From Chitinophaga filiformis (GTDB lineage: Bacteria; Bacteroidota; Bacteroidia; Chitinophagales; Chitinophagaceae): a stretch of 64,000 nucleotides of DNA. Shown here one piece after another: positions 34,195 to 43,251 of the stretch. Numbering within the stretch: position 1 is the stretch's first letter; each line of letters starts with the position of its first letter. The position numbers and the translations under genes are program-made. Where the stretch lies: positions 361,826 to 425,825 of the forward strand of contig NZ_JAKIRP010000006.1 in assembly GCF_021646545.1 (NCBI RefSeq), given 5' to 3'. The notes under the pieces are model-generated. The model was not told the origin of the DNA. It saw only the letters and a program-made list of their open reading frames with translations, and did not search any database.

Positions 34195-35589
34195 TTAATA
34201 CAACAACTGTACCCATCTTGTGATAAACTCCAATACTGCCGGGTTTATTGTCTCGTCCAAAGTGCCATATTCTTCCAATGTACAGGACTCACAACGCTGG
34301 AACAGGTGATTCAGCCCTGAAAAGCTCCTGATCGTAACCAGTTCATTTCCACCTTTTACCAGTCCGCTTTCCAATCCTTTCAGGTTGGTGGTAGCGTCTG
34401 TGATCACGTCTTCACTCCCGTTTATAGCCAGTACCGGGCATTTTATCTTCGCGAGATAGGTGGCAGGATCGTACTGGAGGAGGGACAACGCTTCGGCTTT
34501 ATTGTCAACGGCATAAGTCGCTTCTATGAAGTTTTGCCGGCCGATTGTATTGGTGCTATCCCCAAAGTGATTATAGAGGGCCGACAGCTCTGCATAAGCC
34601 TTCCGTTGTCTTTCGGCAGGATCGGCAGTGAGGCCCATCACGTTCAGATAACGCTGGTAGCTGGCTACATATGCCTCAATATGGTTATCTTTTTCTCCGA
34701 GCATCTTTGCTACCTGCGCCAGTTTACGGTTATAGTACTCCCTGCCATCAAGTCCCGGGGAGGCCATGGTGATCATAAAAGCGATCTTCGGATCGCCGGC
34801 GGCAACGATCTGGGCTACTACCCCTCCTTCACTGTATCCTAATAGTCCGATGGCGGCAGTATCTGCATCGTTTCTCTTACGCAGCCAGTTAACAGCGGCT
34901 TTCACATCTTCGGCGAAGTTGAAAATACCGGAGGAATCGTAGTTGCCAGTGCTCTCTCCTACTCCGCGGTCATCAAACCTCAACGTAGCGATGCCATGTT
35001 TTACGAGGTAGTCGGTGAGCACGGCGAATGAGCGATGGTCGAACTGTTCGTTATCCCGATTCTGCTGACCAGTGCCGGAGATCAGGACGATGACAGGATA
35101 TGGGCCTTTCAGGCCTGGCTTTGTGAAGGTTCCGCTCAGCAGGACTTTATCAACCGGGTTCACGAATTTCACGTCCTGCACTTCATATGCAGGGTGCTCG
35201 GAGGGGTCCTGCGGACGGGTCACGGGAAGGTCTTTGACCTCATCCCTGGAGAAGTTCAGGGCGGTGCGGTTCCCGACCTGTTCGAAGTGTCCTTCGTAAC
35301 GGTTGCGGATACTGTTCCAGTAGCCGGTGTATTTGAAGCTGATATTTTTAATGACGAATGTCAGGGTGTTACCTTTTACATAAGCTGTGTCCAGCGCGAT
35401 GTCGTCGGCTGCGATGTCGGGGCTTTTCAATCGTCCTTTAAGTTGATTTCCCTGGCGCTGGAGTTGTAATTGCAGGCGTTGTTTCTGGCCTTGCGGATTT
35501 GTAAAAACGCCGTACCAGTTGCCGTTGATTTCCTGTGCTGTCACTGTTCCTGCGAGGCTGAGGCAAATGATAATCAGGTATTTGAACAT
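34195..35589 (-). CDS. Secreted alpha/beta hydrolase
   Basis: 464-residue exported hydrolase. The start at 35589 gives MFKYLIIICLSLAGTVTAQ, a signal peptide. The longer frame to 35802 runs through minisatellite DNA and repeats HAVGST, so it is rejected. The first 110 residues form a beta-rich lipocalin-like domain (NGNWYGVFTNPQGQKQRLQL). The hydrolase domain has VILISGTGQQNRD, TLRFDDRGVGESTG, the nucleophile elbow GYSEGG, the acid-bearing VLAINGSEDVITD and a late His in SGLNHLFQ. Homologues are esterases or peptidases of unknown substrate, common in Bacteroidota. Confidence 0.88.
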   Translation of the reverse strand: MFKYLIIICLSLAGTVTAQEINGNWYGVFTNPQGQKQRLQLQLQRQGNQLKGRLKSPDIAADDIALDTAYVKGNTLTFVIKNISFKYTGYWNSIRNRYEGHFEQVGNRTALNFSRDEVKDLPVTRPQDPSEHPAYEVQDVKFVNPVDKVLLSGTFTKPGLKGPYPVIVLISGTGQQNRDNEQFDHRSFAVLTDYLVKHGIATLRFDDRGVGESTGNYDSSGIFNFAEDVKAAVNWLRKRNDADTAAIGLLGYSEGGVVAQIVAAGDPKIAFMITMASPGLDGREYYNRKLAQVAKMLGEKDNHIEAYVASYQRYLNVMGLTADPAERQRKAYAELSALYNHFGDSTNTIGRQNFIEATYAVDNKAEALSLLQYDPATYLAKIKCPVLAINGSEDVITDATTNLKGLESGLVKGGNELVTIRSFSGLNHLFQRCESCTLEEYGTLDETINPAVLEFITRWVQLLY

Positions 35590-35639
35590 GCTTGTTGTTT
35601 TATTGTTTTTTCGTGTGCGATTGCTTGTTGCAGTACCGG

Positions 35640-35845
35640 ACATCCATATTGCATTTCGGATATCGCAACATGTGCTGCCGACTGCGTGTACTGTTAACAT
35701 CCGCGTTGCATTTCGGATATCGCAACGTGTGCTGCCGACCGCGTGTATTGTTGACATCCAGGTATCGCAACTTGTGCTGCCGACTGCGTGTATTGTTAAC
35801 ATCCGCGTTGCATTTCGGATATCGCAACATGTGCTGTACCTGCTT
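35640..35845. repeat. 57-bp tandem array, four units
   Basis: GCAAC preceding TGTGCTGC recurs at 35665, 35722, 35767 and 35824. The period is 57 bp, except one unit short by 12 bp. Each unit has GTTGCATTTCGGATATCGCA, in which GTTGC and GCAAC can pair around a GATATC core. Confidence 0.88.
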
Positions 35846-35944
35846 GGTTGGATGTCGATGAAGCAGTGTCAAACGTTTCTGCTTCGGTATGCTATGGAGC
35901 GACATCAAACATTTCTCAACCAGCTAAGGCACATGTTTACGATA

Positions 35945-36270
35945 TCCTCATTCCACCGGACTGACAACGTCGTTATTGTCGCGTTACTGTTCAGATGTTG
36001 TTTATTCTACCAGGCGGACAATGTCGTTATTGTTGTGTTCTTATTCAGACGTCTCGTATTCCACCAGACTGCAACGCCGCTATTACTGTGTTACAATTCA
36101 GACATCTGGTATTTCACCAGATTGACAATGTCCTTATTGCCGTGCTGCTATTCAGACATCTCGTATTCCATCAGGCTGACAATGTCCTTATTGTCGTGCT
36201 GCAATTCAGACATCTTGTATTCAACCAGCGTCACAACGTCGCTGTTACCGCATTACTGCTGAGGCGTATC
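35945..36270. repeat. 54-bp tandem array, about six units
   Basis: TTCAGA recurs at 35990, 36044, 36097, 36151 and 36205, a period of 53-54 bp. Units contain variants of ACAATGTCCTTATTGTCGTG and TATTCCACCAG. Unrelated to the 57-bp array next to it. Confidence 0.88.
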
Positions 36271-36377
36271 GTTCCGTAAAATTACAGGGGCTAAGCCATA
36301 AGCCAGCCCCTGGATAGTTAAGTGTATGCTAATATTGTTAATACTTTCTGGAATGCCTTATTATCAGGCGCCATCGG

Positions 36378-36770
36378 CTACTTCTTCAGGAGCGCCAATA
36401 AAAGGCAGATCCAGCCGGCAATGAAGAATAAACCTCCAATTGGTGTAATGATCCCTATTTTGCTCAGTCCCACTGTTTCAGTAGCCTTTATCATTGTTAG
36501 GACATATAAAGAACCGGAAAAGAGTATCACTCCTATAAAGAAGCAACGTCCCGCCCATTCCAGCAGATTAGCGCCTGCGGGGAAGTGGATAAACAAAATG
36601 CCTACCGCCAGTAATGCGAATGTGTGATAAAACTGATAGGTCACGCCTGTCTGAAATGTGCTTACTGTTTCCGGTGGAACCAGTTCCTTCAGCTTGTGAG
36701 CGCCAAATGCGCCGAGTGTTACGGCCAGAGCGCCCAGTACTGCTGCGATGATGAGAAATCCTTTATGCAT
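36378..36770 (-). CDS. DUF423 membrane protein (YgdD family)
   Basis: 130-residue integral membrane protein with four predicted helices (FLIIAAVLGALAVTLGAFGA, FALLAVGILFI, CFFIGVILFSGSLYVLTM, FFIAGWICLLLALL). The GAFGAHKL and QTGVTYQFYHTFALL segments are diagnostic of DUF423. Function is unknown. It stands alone between two repeat regions. Confidence 0.9.
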   Translation of the reverse strand: MHKGFLIIAAVLGALAVTLGAFGAHKLKELVPPETVSTFQTGVTYQFYHTFALLAVGILFIHFPAGANLLEWAGRCFFIGVILFSGSLYVLTMIKATETVGLSKIGIITPIGGLFFIAGWICLLLALLKK

Positions 36771-37347
36771 TGGTATATTGATGTTTGATTATTTAATGCA
36801 ACAAATTAATGACAACAAATTGATGCAAAAAATGATTGATATCAACAATTGGACATCGTGGTTTATTAATCTTCCAGTTGGTGTAACCGGCTCTAAGCCC
36901 CTTACGTCTATAACTCGTCAGTACAACCTGTCAATGAAGCAACCCATCGCGGAGTGCCAACCTTATTACACAATTCAGGCGGCTAACCCATATTACAATA
37001 TTCCCGGGAGGGCAACTTTCTGCGACTATCACCTGGGTATAAATCCGCCGGACAGCCAACGATTACAGGGTACCAACCGTATTACACAATCCAGCTGTTT
37101 AATCGGTGTTATCAGGCGGCCAACCATTGCGGGATGTCAACCGTGTTGCACATCCGGGTGCTTAGTGTTTAGCCTATATTAACCAGCGGCCAACCATTGC
37201 GGGATGTCAACCGTGTTACACATCCGGGTGTTTAGTGTTTAACCTATATTAATCAGCGTCCAACCCATAATAGCCCGGAGAGACAACTCTCTGCGATGAC
37301 GACCGGTATAAATCCGGTGGAATTTCACCGGGCGGCGCACCACATAA
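36771..37347. other. 577-bp gene-free region with repeats
   Basis: No convincing gene. A 70-bp tandem duplication (37116-37255) and a partial third unit lie in the right half. A longer, more degraded duplication links 37002-37055 (GCAACTTTCTGCGACTATCA) with 37275-37325 (ACAACTCTCTGCGATGACGA). Confidence 0.7.
37116..37255. repeat. Two 70-bp tandem units
   Basis: GCGGCCAACCATTGCGGGAT begins both units (37116 and 37186). They differ at only a few positions, and a third unit begins at 37256 but soon diverges. Confidence 0.88.
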
Positions 37348-37857
37348 CTAAGCTTTGATATCCAGGCGCTGTGTAAAGGAATCGAGAGTAATGGTCTCAG
37401 ATTCGGCAATGGTGATCTGGGCCTGTTCGTAGAACGGTACGCGTTCTGCCAGCTTCTTTTCTACGAAGTCGAGCAGTTCATCGTCGGCCAGGTCCTGAAT
37501 GAGCGGACGTTTGGACTTCTTACGTTTCAGGCGCTCAACGATCAGCGACAGGCTTGGATTGAGCCAGATGGTGGTACCATTGTTATTCATGATATCCATA
37601 TTATCCTGGAAGCAGGGTGCACCACCACCACAAGAGATGAGGAAGTTTTCGTTGCGGGAAAGTTCCTTCAGCCAATAGTTCTCCTGCTGGCGGAAATAAT
37701 CTTCTCCTTTCGTGGCGAAGATGTCGCTGATGGACATTTCTTCTGATTCGACGATCACGTCATCGAGGTCATAGAATGGTAACGACAGATGTTCTGCCAG
37801 TTGTTTGCCCCAGTAAGTCTTGCCGGCGCCCATAAAGCCGAGTAGAAAGATTTTCAA
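37348..37857 (-). CDS. aroK: Shikimate kinase
   Basis: Phosphorylates shikimate at the 3-OH in aromatic amino acid synthesis. 169 residues, the normal size. P-loop GFMGAGKTYWG (residues 8-15 core); shikimate-binding DLDDVIVE; EDYFRQQE with the conserved Arg; the SCGGGAPC loop; the lid KRPLIQDLADDE; and RVPFYEQAQITI. It is preceded by a phosphopantetheinyl transferase gene 18 nt upstream and is probably its operon partner, although the pathways are unrelated. Confidence 0.95.
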   Translation of the reverse strand: MKIFLLGFMGAGKTYWGKQLAEHLSLPFYDLDDVIVESEEMSISDIFATKGEDYFRQQENYWLKELSRNENFLISCGGGAPCFQDNMDIMNNNGTTIWLNPSLSLIVERLKRKKSKRPLIQDLADDELLDFVEKKLAERVPFYEQAQITIAESETITLDSFTQRLDIKA

Positions 37858-37875
37858 ATTGACTGTTTTTAAACA

Positions 37876-38559
37876 TTAATGTCCTGAGTATCCTGAACGG
37901 GCCGTATCTGCGCTTTCCGCCCTGACAGCTGAAAGGTCCTCAGATCCGTTTGTCCAGGTTAAGCATAACCCGTCTTCCATCAGATATTGCAAATATAACC
38001 GTGCAATTTTATCCGCTTTGTTAAAATTGCAGGTAAGGAAGCCTTTCTGCAGGAAGATAAAGGGTGCAAGTTGCATATTTTCTTTAAAATCAACGCTTCC
38101 CAGTCCATACCACTTAAAAACAGCCTCTTTAGCGCTCCAGCAGATGGTTTTATGGGATAACGTATGTACGGGATCGATAAAAGCCTCTTCCGCCGCTGAC
38201 AAAAACTTGTGCGATACCGCTTCTATCTTAGGTTTTATCTCTTCTATGTCAATGCCTACCGCACTGTCACTGCTCACGATCGCAGCCACGTTATCACCAC
38301 AATGGGAGATGGAAAAATGCAGGCTGTGGCTGTCCAGGTAAGGCTTACGGCTCTGCATCACCTGAATTTTCTCAACCGGGAAACCCGGATATAGCACCTG
38401 GAGCAGATACCTGCCCGCAAAATGCTGTAAACGCTTGTGCGGGTGGTGAATGGCCGGGGAAATATTGACCTTCCCCCGGAAGAATTCCTCCTCCTCTTCT
38501 ATTTTCCACACCCCCAGGCGGCTGCCGGGATTGATTTGTATGGTACGTATTAATGGCAT
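37876..38559 (-). CDS. 4'-phosphopantetheinyl transferase superfamily protein
   Basis: Transfers the phosphopantetheine arm of CoA to carrier proteins. The start at 38559 (MPLIRTIQINPGSRLGVW) gives 227 residues. The Mg-binding and catalytic motifs are AVGIDIEEI and WSAKEAVFKWYG, with SISHCGDNVAAIV upstream, placing it in the Sfp-like two-domain class. It could serve fatty-acid or secondary-metabolite carrier proteins. It is divergent from dcd, sharing a 97-bp intergenic region. Confidence 0.88.
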   Translation of the reverse strand: MPLIRTIQINPGSRLGVWKIEEEEEFFRGKVNISPAIHHPHKRLQHFAGRYLLQVLYPGFPVEKIQVMQSRKPYLDSHSLHFSISHCGDNVAAIVSSDSAVGIDIEEIKPKIEAVSHKFLSAAEEAFIDPVHTLSHKTICWSAKEAVFKWYGLGSVDFKENMQLAPFIFLQKGFLTCNFNKADKIARLYLQYLMEDGLCLTWTNGSEDLSAVRAESADTARSGYSGH

Positions 38560-38656
38560 ATCTTGCCAAATTAATGCAAAAAGCTGAATGCAGAACGCAT
38601 TAAACACGGAAGCATACTAACACAACTATTTACTACTAACTAATTTTACCCGATCT

Positions 38657-39193
38657 ATGATCCTGTCAGACAAAAGGATATTGGAGGAAATTGAAAAAGG
38701 CACTATCGTTATTTCGCCTTATGACCGGAAGTATCTCGGCACCAACTCTTACGATGTACATCTTGGTAAATACCTGGCCACCTATAAGGACAGGATACTG
38801 GATGCCCGCGCCCACAACGAAATTGAACACTTCGAGATCCCAGAAGAGGGATATGTGCTGCAGCCCGGTACCCTTTACCTGGGTGTGACCCTGGAATATA
38901 CCGAAACACATGCCCATGTGCCTTTCCTGGAAGGTAAGTCCAGCACCGGCCGCCTGGGTATTGATATTCATGCCACTGCCGGTAAAGGCGATGTGGGCTT
39001 CTGCAATACCTGGACGCTGGAAATCTCCTGCGCCCAACCCGTACGCGTGTATGCCGGTATGCCAATCGGACAGCTGATCTATTTCGTGGTGGAAGGTGAA
39101 GTGGAAACTTTCTATAATAAGAAAGGCAATGCCAAATACAATGGCCGCACCATTAAGCCAGTAGAAAGTATGATGTGGAAGAACCAGTTCTGA
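38657..39193 (+). CDS. dcd: dCTP deaminase
   Basis: Trimeric enzyme that makes dUTP from dCTP for thymidylate synthesis. 178 residues. Signatures: MILSDKRILEEI, SYDVHLGKYL, VPFLEGKSSTGRLGIDIHATAG with the catalytic and substrate-contacting residues, and AGMPIGQLIYFVVEGEVE. The C-terminal YNGRTIKPVES tail that closes over the triphosphate is present. Just after the stop, a short echo of the gene end (CCAGTTCTGAT, near 39187 and again near 39270) suggests a small tandem duplication. Confidence 0.95.
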   Translation: MILSDKRILEEIEKGTIVISPYDRKYLGTNSYDVHLGKYLATYKDRILDARAHNEIEHFEIPEEGYVLQPGTLYLGVTLEYTETHAHVPFLEGKSSTGRLGIDIHATAGKGDVGFCNTWTLEISCAQPVRVYAGMPIGQLIYFVVEGEVETFYNKKGNAKYNGRTIKPVESMMWKNQF

Positions 39194-39312
39194 TTATTTC
39201 TGAGAAAAGGTAATGGCCGGATAATGGCGACACCCATTGAACTGGTCGAAGATGACAAAGTAAGGCGCCAGTTCTGATCAGTTTAGAGAAAATACTATCA
39301 ATAAAACAGATT

Positions 39313-39349
39313 AAAAAGGCCCTCGGAACTATTCCGGGGGCCTTTTTTT
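39313..39349 (+). terminator. dcd terminator
   Basis: AAAAGGCCCTCGGAA and TTCCGGGGGCCTTTT form a long stem with a 3-nt loop and a T7 tail. Confidence 0.9.
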
Positions 39350-39539
39350 ACCATCTCGATATTGAATTTCAACCAGTTGATGTAAAAACACATTTCCGGT
39401 TTGCTGTTTATATGGCTTTGACATGCCTTTGACATGCCTTTACCATGCCTTTATCCTACCCCTTCTCCTTTCCTGTACCGTGCAAAAGCGATGTTATTTT
39501 AACTGCTTGCTGGCGCTCTCACTTAAAGGGGTAAAAGCA

Positions 39540-39562
39540 ACGGCCGGAGATGATCCGGCCGT
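39540..39562 (-). terminator. Terminator after the propeller-cytochrome gene
   Basis: ACGGCCGG and CCGGCCGT form a perfect 8-bp stem with a 7-nt loop. On the minus strand it continues TGCTTTTACC. It lies 10 nt after the stop. Confidence 0.65.
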
Positions 39563-39571
39563 CGTAATATC

Positions 39572-41551
39572 TTATTTCAATGAGTTGATCCAGTTTGCAA
39601 TTTTCAATGCATCGGCACGTGGTACCTGCGGCATTGGCGGCATTTCTGTTGCGTAATCAGGCCAGTTCTGTGGCTTCGGATTAGCAAGCAGTTTCAGGAT
39701 CTGCTCGGCAGAATATTTACGTTTGGCAACATCTACGTATGCAGGTCCTACCTGACGCTTGGTAGCGTTGTGGCAGGCCAGGCAGGTATATTTTGCCAGC
39801 AGTGGTTTTACTTCATCGTAAGTAGGCACTTTTGCAGCAGCTGTTTTTGCAGCGGTAGCGCCTTTTGCAGCAGCATCTTTTGCAGTAGCCTTTCCTTTAT
39901 CTGCGGCAGCAGAAGCAGCTGCGGTTGATTTAGCGGAATTGAATGTGCTTGCCTGGCTTAAAGGCAGCTTATCTCCTTCCGGCAGGTTGTGCAGCGTATA
40001 GTAACCGGTTGGGTGTACCAGTGAATAAGAGTTATCCTTTTCACGCACGCCTTCCAGGGTAATATTGTGTACATAATCCAGACGCAGGCTGTCTACGATG
40101 AGTCTTACCTTCAATCCATCTTCAGATACTTTCACACCCTTCACCGGACATTTTGCGATGTTCACCATTGGGCTTCCGTATACTGAATGGTATTTGTAAG
40201 TGAAGCTTTCTACTGAGTAAGAAGCCAGATCTTCTGCAGATTTCTTATTTACCGGCAGGGTGAATTCGATCTCAAAACCATCAGGTTTGGATCTGATCGT
40301 CTTCATTTCAAAAGGCATCTTTTCATTCCATACCAGACGCTGTAAACCTTCGTTGGCTTCACCGGCAGAGCCCCAGCCACGGTTGGTTTCACCCACGAAC
40401 AGGGTTGAACCATCTTTCGCCCATGCCATACGCAGCACACCTGACTGGAAGCCGTTACGGAAGTCGAAAGACACACCCTGGTATTCACCTTTCACCTTTT
40501 CCATTACCACACGCATGATCTTACTCTGTCCCTGGTCGCCCACCAGCAGCTGGCCGGCAAAAGGACCAAAAGAACCTTCAGGGATCTGAACGATCTCGGA
40601 GTTGGAGATCCCCTGGATACCATGCGGCAGCACTACGGCAGGCAGGCGCAGTTCAGGGATCTTCTTCTTCACATCCATCAGTGTCACGAAAGGCGCAGTC
40701 ACACTGTTCTCAGGCTTAGTGTATCTGCCGTTCGCATCTTTAGGACGGCCTTCGTCCACAAAGGAGAAGAAACGCTCCTGTGTCAGTTTTACAGGGGAGT
40801 TAGCTTCTTTCGTCCAGCGTAAACCGGCAGGGTGGCCGATGAAATCGCCCTGTTTTACCTGCCATACACCACCGGAACCGAACCAATCGCCCTGGTTATC
40901 TGTATAGAACAATTCACCGTTGATCATACCAAGACCGCATGGAGAGCGGAAGCCGGTAGCATATGGTTCCATATGTCCGTCGGGGAAGATGTGCATCATC
41001 CAGCCTCTCCAGGGCACACGGCTTTCACCACGCCACCATTCCTGGTTACCGAAAGCAACGTTGCCGGATACGAAGAAAGAGCCGTCAGGAGCGATCTTCG
41101 GACCGAAGCTGTATTCATGGTAGTGACCGGACAAGGGCCATGCGAATACGGTTTCGTATACATCTGCCTTACCATCCATATTGGTGTCTACCAGTTTGGT
41201 GAGCTCACCACGCTGTGCGCAATAGAAGGCGCCGTCTTTCCAGACGAGACCCAGTATTTCATGCAGACCGGAGGCAAATTTGCGGAAGTAAGGTTTACGG
41301 CTTGTAGGATTTTCTACAACATATACATCACCACGACGGGTAGATACACCCAGATCACCATTTGGCAGTACTGTCAAACCGCCAACTTCCAGCAGGGTAC
41401 CTTCCGGAGAAGATACCTTGAGTATCTTATAAAAATCTTCTTCTTTAGGCGTTTCCTGGGCACGAACCCCGGAAGTCACACCCGTTGCCGCGGCTATCAG
41501 CAGCGAATACAACGTGGTCTTTTTTATGAATGCCTTATAAATGTTTTTCAT
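39572..41551 (-). CDS. Secreted beta-propeller protein with C-terminal cytochrome c domain
   Basis: 659 residues. A signal peptide (MKNIYKAFIKKTTLYSLLIA...) ends near VRAQ. Residues about 40-420 form a propeller of the soluble glucose/PQQ-dehydrogenase-like type (LEVGGLTVLPNGDLGVSTRR, GLGMINGELFYTDNQGDWFG). A short Ig-like region, then an Ala/Lys-rich linker (about 540-575) and a cytochrome c domain with heme motif CLACH (Cys590) and a likely Met ligand in MPPMPQ. Probably a periplasmic dehydrogenase passing electrons to its own heme. It follows a DUF1080 hydrolase gene by 19 nt, so the two form an operon. PQQ dependence is not shown. Confidence 0.85.
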   Translation of the reverse strand: MKNIYKAFIKKTTLYSLLIAAATGVTSGVRAQETPKEEDFYKILKVSSPEGTLLEVGGLTVLPNGDLGVSTRRGDVYVVENPTSRKPYFRKFASGLHEILGLVWKDGAFYCAQRGELTKLVDTNMDGKADVYETVFAWPLSGHYHEYSFGPKIAPDGSFFVSGNVAFGNQEWWRGESRVPWRGWMMHIFPDGHMEPYATGFRSPCGLGMINGELFYTDNQGDWFGSGGVWQVKQGDFIGHPAGLRWTKEANSPVKLTQERFFSFVDEGRPKDANGRYTKPENSVTAPFVTLMDVKKKIPELRLPAVVLPHGIQGISNSEIVQIPEGSFGPFAGQLLVGDQGQSKIMRVVMEKVKGEYQGVSFDFRNGFQSGVLRMAWAKDGSTLFVGETNRGWGSAGEANEGLQRLVWNEKMPFEMKTIRSKPDGFEIEFTLPVNKKSAEDLASYSVESFTYKYHSVYGSPMVNIAKCPVKGVKVSEDGLKVRLIVDSLRLDYVHNITLEGVREKDNSYSLVHPTGYYTLHNLPEGDKLPLSQASTFNSAKSTAAASAAADKGKATAKDAAAKGATAAKTAAAKVPTYDEVKPLLAKYTCLACHNATKRQVGPAYVDVAKRKYSAEQILKLLANPKPQNWPDYATEMPPMPQVPRADALKIANWINSLK

Positions 41552-41570
41552 TTGTAATAGTCGAAAGGAA

Positions 41571-43019
41571 TTAGAAAAGGATGGAATAGCTCAGTTTACC
41601 GTGTACAGGAACGATCAGTTCTTTTGTTGCACCTGCTTCACGAATGACAGGTTTCTCACCACCGGCATCATCCACCTGGAGATAATAAGATTTTCCATCT
41701 ATAACATACAGATCCTTTGAAGGTGTTTCAATGGTACTACCTTCTGCAAGTTTAGCATACAGTCCTTCAACAGGAGTAGCTACCGTCAGTTCACGGCGGA
41801 TGCCATGTCCTTCAGGCAGCACGCGCACTACGTCAGATACTGCGGCGCCATATACCTGGTAACGGAACGTAGGCAGATCATTCTCATCCAGCACATAACC
41901 TTTGGGACGGTAACCTGTACCAGTGGTGTCGGTCGTCCAGGCGGCCTGTGGAGAAGACAGTTTACTCAGGGTGAAGAATGGTTCGCCAAGCAGCTGTACA
42001 GTACCACGTGGGCGGGAGCAGCCATTTCCTCTTTCGTGCCACATAGGTGTTGCATCGAGGAATTCGCCGCGCCAAACCTGTGCTACCATGCCTTTGTCGA
42101 GATCGTAGGTGTAATGCACCTTTTCAGGAGAGCCGACAGAAACAGCGTGTACTACGCGTTTATTGTTCTTTACATCCATGAAGCTGCGCAGGATAGTGTT
42201 TACCGGCGCATCCACAAGGATAGGATCTGTCATCCTGTTATTTTCATTGCCAGTGCGGTCCTGGCCGGGTTTGTTGATAGTGATATTGCGGAAGGCAACA
42301 GCGCCATGATCGCCCTGGAAACGGAGCGGACCCGTTGCTTTTTCATCGCCACCACCAATAGAACCGCGGGTAGGGCCCATCAGTTCTACGTTCTCATGGA
42401 TGGTCACACCGTTCAGTTCCACCAGCAGCATACGCGCGTTGGCTGTCTTTTTGCCGGAAGCATCAAAACGGGGCGCCTGGAAGGAGATCTTCATATGCTG
42501 CCACAGGCCCGGGGCACGGCTGGCATTCACGCGCGGAGCGTGGCCATCGTATCCCTTCTGTCCTTCAGGACGGCTGTCGTCCCAACGTTCGTAGATACCA
42601 CCATTGCCGCCTGCTTTAGGCACTTTGGTGTTCCAGCTGTCCAGTAACTGGATCTCATACCTGCCCTGCAGGTAGATGCCTGAATTGGAACCGGGCGCCA
42701 TCATGTAGTCCAGTTCAATATCCACATCACCATATTCTTCGGTGGAGAAAAGGTCTTTACCGGGACGTTTTTTGTCCGGCATGTTGAATAACACCCCTGT
42801 ACCCGCTACAGCGTCCAGTACATGCGGGTTGTCGAGTTTTGCGGAGGCATCACTGGTAATACTCCAGCTCTGTCCTGGCTCGCGGAAGGCAGATAGGTCC
42901 TGCAATGGCAATTTGCCTGACTGCGCGGCAACCGGATGGGCAACTGCCATTCCTATACCATAGAGGCACAGAAAACCCATCAGAGACCGGCTTGCATGAT
43001 TCTTCGATCTAAGTAACAT
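41571..43019 (-). CDS. DUF1080 protein (3-keto-disaccharide hydrolase family)
   Basis: 482-residue secreted protein. The start at 43019 (MLLRSKNHASRSLMGFL) is the first ATG; a TTG further upstream is less likely. A signal peptide ends near VAAQSG. The concanavalin-like DUF1080 domain occupies about residues 50-240 (DIELDYMMAPGSNSGIYLQGRYEIQLLDSW, GLWQHMKISFQAPRFD). The C-terminal half is a second beta domain of unclear function. Some DUF1080 members cleave 3-keto-glycosides. Pairing with a dehydrogenase-cytochrome gene suggests a pathway in which sugars are first oxidised to 3-keto forms. Confidence 0.85.
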   Translation of the reverse strand: MLLRSKNHASRSLMGFLCLYGIGMAVAHPVAAQSGKLPLQDLSAFREPGQSWSITSDASAKLDNPHVLDAVAGTGVLFNMPDKKRPGKDLFSTEEYGDVDIELDYMMAPGSNSGIYLQGRYEIQLLDSWNTKVPKAGGNGGIYERWDDSRPEGQKGYDGHAPRVNASRAPGLWQHMKISFQAPRFDASGKKTANARMLLVELNGVTIHENVELMGPTRGSIGGGDEKATGPLRFQGDHGAVAFRNITINKPGQDRTGNENNRMTDPILVDAPVNTILRSFMDVKNNKRVVHAVSVGSPEKVHYTYDLDKGMVAQVWRGEFLDATPMWHERGNGCSRPRGTVQLLGEPFFTLSKLSSPQAAWTTDTTGTGYRPKGYVLDENDLPTFRYQVYGAAVSDVVRVLPEGHGIRRELTVATPVEGLYAKLAEGSTIETPSKDLYVIDGKSYYLQVDDAGGEKPVIREAGATKELIVPVHGKLSYSILF

Positions 43020-43171
43020 AACGTTCAAATAAGATTAAGTCAAAAGTGGAATAATAGAAAGTTGAGACCTTTTGACGTGCGCTAATATAGAGATAGTTTG
43101 TCGCGGACACAAGTTATTGAAAGAGAATTTGGGATGAACGGAAATATTTTATGGCCGAAATATTAAACAGA

Positions 43172-43195
43172 TTGTTAACCATTTTTTTACTTTTG
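43172..43195 (+). promoter_or_regulatory. -7 box upstream of the TonB receptor
   Basis: TACTTTTG (43188-43195) fits TAnnTTTG. A TTG at 43172-43174 is closer than the usual -33 distance. It is 56 nt before the ATG. Confidence 0.4.
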
Positions 43196-43251
43196 CCGTT
43201 TGGCCTTGTCTAATATACTTCTGACTATTAACCTAAACGACACATCTCTAT

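Larger units (their letters stand above)
35590..36377. other. 788-bp region of two minisatellites
   Basis: Holds a 57-bp array and a 54-bp array. A 744-nt frame on the plus strand (35519-36262) stays open across both because the units and their indels are multiples of three. It has no signal, start context or family resemblance and is treated as non-coding. A weak hairpin (CAGGGGCT/AGCCCCTG, 36285-36312) may terminate the DUF423 gene. Confidence 0.7.
39194..39571. other. 378-bp intergenic region with two terminators
   Basis: Holds the dcd terminator (39313-39349), three short repeats of ATGCCTTT (39422-39455) and the terminator of the convergent cytochrome gene (39540-39562). No gene was seen. 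Confidence 0.7.

Noticed and set aside
35590..35802. N-terminal extension of the alpha/beta hydrolase
   Set aside because: The extension is minisatellite DNA repeating HAVGST; a normal signal peptide starts at 35589.
35519..36262. Repeat-spanning open frame of 247 codons
   Set aside because: It starts inside the hydrolase gene and follows two minisatellites whose units are multiples of three; no start context or family.
36748..37182. 144-codon open frame next to the DUF423 gene
   Set aside because: It crosses degraded tandem repeats and has no conserved segment.
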